Assembly: GCA_001051155.2 (NCBI GenBank)
Contig: JYIP02000004.1
Location: 2,350,383-2,414,382, forward strand
Direction of reading: 5' to 3'
From: Chrysoporthe austroafricana
Lineage: Eukaryota; Ascomycota; Sordariomycetes; Diaporthales; Cryphonectriaceae
DNA length: 64,000 nt
Shown in pieces: positions 61,733 through 64,000 of this stretch (within the stretch, counting starts at the first letter, position 1; every line of letters begins with the position of its first letter). The notes below the pieces were generated by a model that was not told the origin of the DNA, ran no database searches, and saw only the letters and a list, made by a program, of their open reading frames with translations. Both the position numbers and the translations under genes were made by a program.

Positions 61733-64000
61733 ATGTCGGCGCCGCCAGACCAGCCGGACCGATCACCGTCGCGCCAGCAACCCAGCGCCATCCGCGTCGT
61801 GCCGTACTCGCCCCCCCGTGCCCGCAGCTCCGAGGAGGATGACACCCCAGCGCACGACCGCCCATCCTCGACCTCCACCGCGGCCCGCGGAGGAGAGTCG
61901 TATGACTTCAGCACGGACGACGGCAGGCGGAGGAATCCTACCGCCGAGAAGACGACCACGACCACGAGCAGCCGAGATGGGCGATACCACGCCGGAGCGA
62001 CCCCTTCTGGGCGGCACCCTCAATTGGCGAGGCAGTGGGATGATGGCGTTTCAGGATGGGGTCCTGCTACATTACGAGGCACATCACCCGCCGAACCAAG
62101 ATCTGGCACCGCCCCAACGGTGACCCCTGTCCCTCCTTCATCCAATGTCCCTCCTGGTCACGGCGCACCTGGTCGTGGTCGCCCATCCATGGCCGCACAA
62201 GCCACAGGCTTCCCCCAGCCGTCGCGCTCATCCACTTCGTCCCATCCTGGCGATGTCGAGCCGGCGTCGTCGTCGTCGTCGGCAGCGGCGGCCTCGGCCT
62301 CGGCGGCGGCGAGGGCCTCCTCGCCCCCGGGTGGACAGCGCCGCCCGGCTTCCCGCCGCAACAAGTTCGTCGCCGTCCTCAACGAGGACAAGACCTTCTC
62401 CCTGGTTCCACAGCGCCAGAAAGATGCGGATCCGCCGCCATCTCAGTCATACTACCCTCCACGTTCGTCGTCGGGGCTGTCTGAATATGGCGGACTGGGG
62501 CTTAGATCCTCACAGTTACATTCTTTCCCTACTACGCCGCGCGTCTCGCAGGCGAGTTCGCATGAAGGTGTCTCCTCTTATGCGTCAAGCCACTATGACC
62601 GTCCAAGCTCATCTCTGGCGGAGACCATCCCAGATCGCAGCCTCACGCCTGCCACGCCTGTCCCGTCCTCTCCCAGCTCTTCCTACCAGGAGACAATAAC
62701 CGAGATTCCTATTGTTCAGACTACCACCCCGGCCTGGATTGGCCGCATGGTAGGGGGTCTCCGCAGAGTGCCGAACCTGCCTGACCCTGACTCCAAAGGG
62801 AAACAACTGGTCCACTCGCCTGGTTCTGATACAACCGAGTCTCCACTACCCGCTCTTCCGGAGGCTGACACTCGTCATGAGGACAGCCGGGTGGACGACT
62901 CTGCTGAACAATATCAGGCACCGACTCGCTCTCGATCCCCTTCCACCGGCTCTGACACCACCAATTACAAAGTCTACCGGCACGCCAGCGACGCAGCTTC
63001 AGAACCGGAACCCCAGGCGCCCGAGGAAGAGCGAGAGGGTCAAGGCTCCGGCGAGAGTCTATTGGATCTCCATCTCCGGCCGCAGCCTTCCTTCGCTACT
63101 GCACGCACCGGGTCGACGGAATTCGAGACCACTAATTACAAGGTCTACGGGCACAGCGACGACGAAGGCTCTGACGAGGCACTCGCTGAGTCGCCCAAGG
63201 TAGGACCGTCCTCTCGCGCCTTGAGAAACCCCTACGGCCCTCAGCTCCAGTCCCAGGACTCCCTTGGGTCCCTCCAATCAGCAGCGTCGTCGACCTCCGA
63301 GAACACTAATTACAGGGTGTACGGGCCCAGCAGTCCCATCCTCTCACCCGTCCTCGAGCTGCCCACACCGGCACAAGAGACAGAAGAGACACACGAGCTC
63401 CGACCTGCCCAGTCCTTCCTTTCTGCGACTTCCAGTCTCCCCGAGTCGGCAAACTACGTCGTCTATGGACATGAAGGTTCTGCCCTAAGCTCTGCCGAGA
63501 GCCTGAACCCGCCATCTGAGTCCGGTTCCTTCGCTCCTCTCCTAGGGTCGCCATCACCTGCTGTCCCGTCTCTGTACACGCAAGCAGAAGAAGAGGAGGA
63601 AGAGGAGGAGGGGGAGGAGAAGGCTGGTGCATCCGGTGCCGAGCCGAATTACGTTGTCCTTGGTGATCCTACCCCTGAGCCATCTCGCGAAGCCAGTCCC
63701 CACTCTGCCGAGTCCGGGGGTACTGTCGTCCGTCACCCACGCGAGGAATTCTCCCAAGAAAGCCTGGTTGTCTCGCCATTGAGGCCGCGCAGACCCTCTC
63801 TTGAAGGTTTCGGGTACTTCACAGCCAGGTCGAGGACGAGATCGAAGGAGGACCTGAAGACAAAGAAGTCGCTGAGATCAGCGAAGGCATCCATCTCATC
63901 CATCATCAACGAGGAGGCTTCCGAAGATTTTTTCGCCACGCAGGCTTATCTGGATGCGTCGGCCGGCGAGTACGAGGCTCCCACGCCCTCTGTCGCCGGC
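61733..64000 (+). CDS. Disordered protein with five NYxVYG repeats (3' partial)
   Basis: The frame from ATG 61733 is open for all 756 codons to the window edge. The N-terminal ~200 residues are Ser/Pro/Arg-rich. A conserved-looking module RRNKFVAVLNEDKTFSLVPQ lies at about 206-225, and another, TPAWIGRMVGGLRRVPNLPD, at about 327-346. Five copies of a short motif follow, with the Asn at residues 411 (TNYKVYRH), 468 (TNYKVYGH), 526 (TNYRVYGP), 574 (ANYVVYGH) and 639 (PNYVVLGD), 48-65 residues apart in acidic, Ser/Pro-rich spacers with an E-run near 620-632. Near the edge is a basic region RSRTRSKEDLKTKKSLRSAK. I know no family with this architecture. A tandem docking or phosphorylation array (Tyr and Ser/Pro context) is only a guess. 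Confidence 0.85.
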   Translation, partial: MSAPPDQPDRSPSRQQPSAIRVVPYSPPRARSSEEDDTPAHDRPSSTSTAARGGESYDFSTDDGRRRNPTAEKTTTTTSSRDGRYHAGATPSGRHPQLARQWDDGVSGWGPATLRGTSPAEPRSGTAPTVTPVPPSSNVPPGHGAPGRGRPSMAAQATGFPQPSRSSTSSHPGDVEPASSSSSAAAASASAAARASSPPGGQRRPASRRNKFVAVLNEDKTFSLVPQRQKDADPPPSQSYYPPRSSSGLSEYGGLGLRSSQLHSFPTTPRVSQASSHEGVSSYASSHYDRPSSSLAETIPDRSLTPATPVPSSPSSSYQETITEIPIVQTTTPAWIGRMVGGLRRVPNLPDPDSKGKQLVHSPGSDTTESPLPALPEADTRHEDSRVDDSAEQYQAPTRSRSPSTGSDTTNYKVYRHASDAASEPEPQAPEEEREGQGSGESLLDLHLRPQPSFATARTGSTEFETTNYKVYGHSDDEGSDEALAESPKVGPSSRALRNPYGPQLQSQDSLGSLQSAASSTSENTNYRVYGPSSPILSPVLELPTPAQETEETHELRPAQSFLSATSSLPESANYVVYGHEGSALSSAESLNPPSESGSFAPLLGSPSPAVPSLYTQAEEEEEEEEGEEKAGASGAEPNYVVLGDPTPEPSREASPHSAESGGTVVRHPREEFSQESLVVSPLRPRRPSLEGFGYFTARSRTRSKEDLKTKKSLRSAKASISSIINEEASEDFFATQAYLDASAGEYEAPTPSVAG

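Overview
The window is nuclear DNA of a filamentous ascomycete (Pezizomycotina), most probably a Sordariomycete. The evidence is eukaryotic gene structure with short introns (44-219 bp, GT..AG with CTAAC/CTGAC-like branch sites), very GC-rich third codon positions in many genes, long low-complexity intergenic DNA, a STE3-type lipopeptide pheromone receptor, and a decayed Tc1/mariner copy with C-to-T-type damage. I see 20 protein genes (two cut by the window edges), about one per 3.2 kb. I see no tRNA, rRNA or CRISPR array.

Left third (1-21.2 kb): the 3' end of a multi-pass membrane protein; an ING-family PHD-finger chromatin reader (1058-3594); a small NTF2/SnoaL-like protein (4394-4897); a 1120-residue BCAS3-like beta-propeller protein (7265-10721); DPM2, whose first coding exon is only the ATG (11358-11790); the splicing factor CWC22 with an RS tail (12345-15119); 6-phosphogluconolactonase (16428-17252, minus); and a PHO13-type HAD phosphatase (20164-21238).

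Middle (21.2-42 kb): a SET/MYND methyltransferase-like protein (24715-26472); a MAPEG membrane protein with an apparent one-base frameshift at a C7 run (27657-28425); a disordered protein ending in a CxxC zinc module (29212-31263, minus); a 14-TM MFS transporter (34194-36040); an AT-rich, internally deleted mariner remnant (about 36330-36997); a Nudix protein of the Tnr3/YJR142W type (37367-38526); and mitochondrial 5-aminolevulinate synthase (39355-41309, minus).

Right third (42.8-64 kb): a giant SAM + SNF2 (ATRX/Rad54-like) helicase (43097-48571, minus) with a probable extra 3' exon (42800-43096); glutathione synthetase with a GC-AG intron (50349-52088); the mitochondrial single-strand DNA-binding protein RIM1 (52578-53166, minus); the pheromone receptor STE3 (54425-56329); a CHORD-like zinc protein (56884-57698, minus); and, running off the right edge from 61733, a disordered protein with five copies of a short NYxVYG repeat.

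The genes are mostly unrelated housekeeping functions: chromatin, splicing, pentose phosphate pathway, heme, glutathione, dolichol-mannose, mitochondrial DNA and mating. They are not a metabolic cluster or defence island. Divergent intergenic regions are long (1.3-4 kb) and full of microsatellites and GGTACC-type palindromes. The most unusual items are the NYxVYG repeat protein, the ATG-only exon of DPM2, the possible 21-nt intron or hidden exon of the helicase, the MAPEG frameshift and the mariner remnant.
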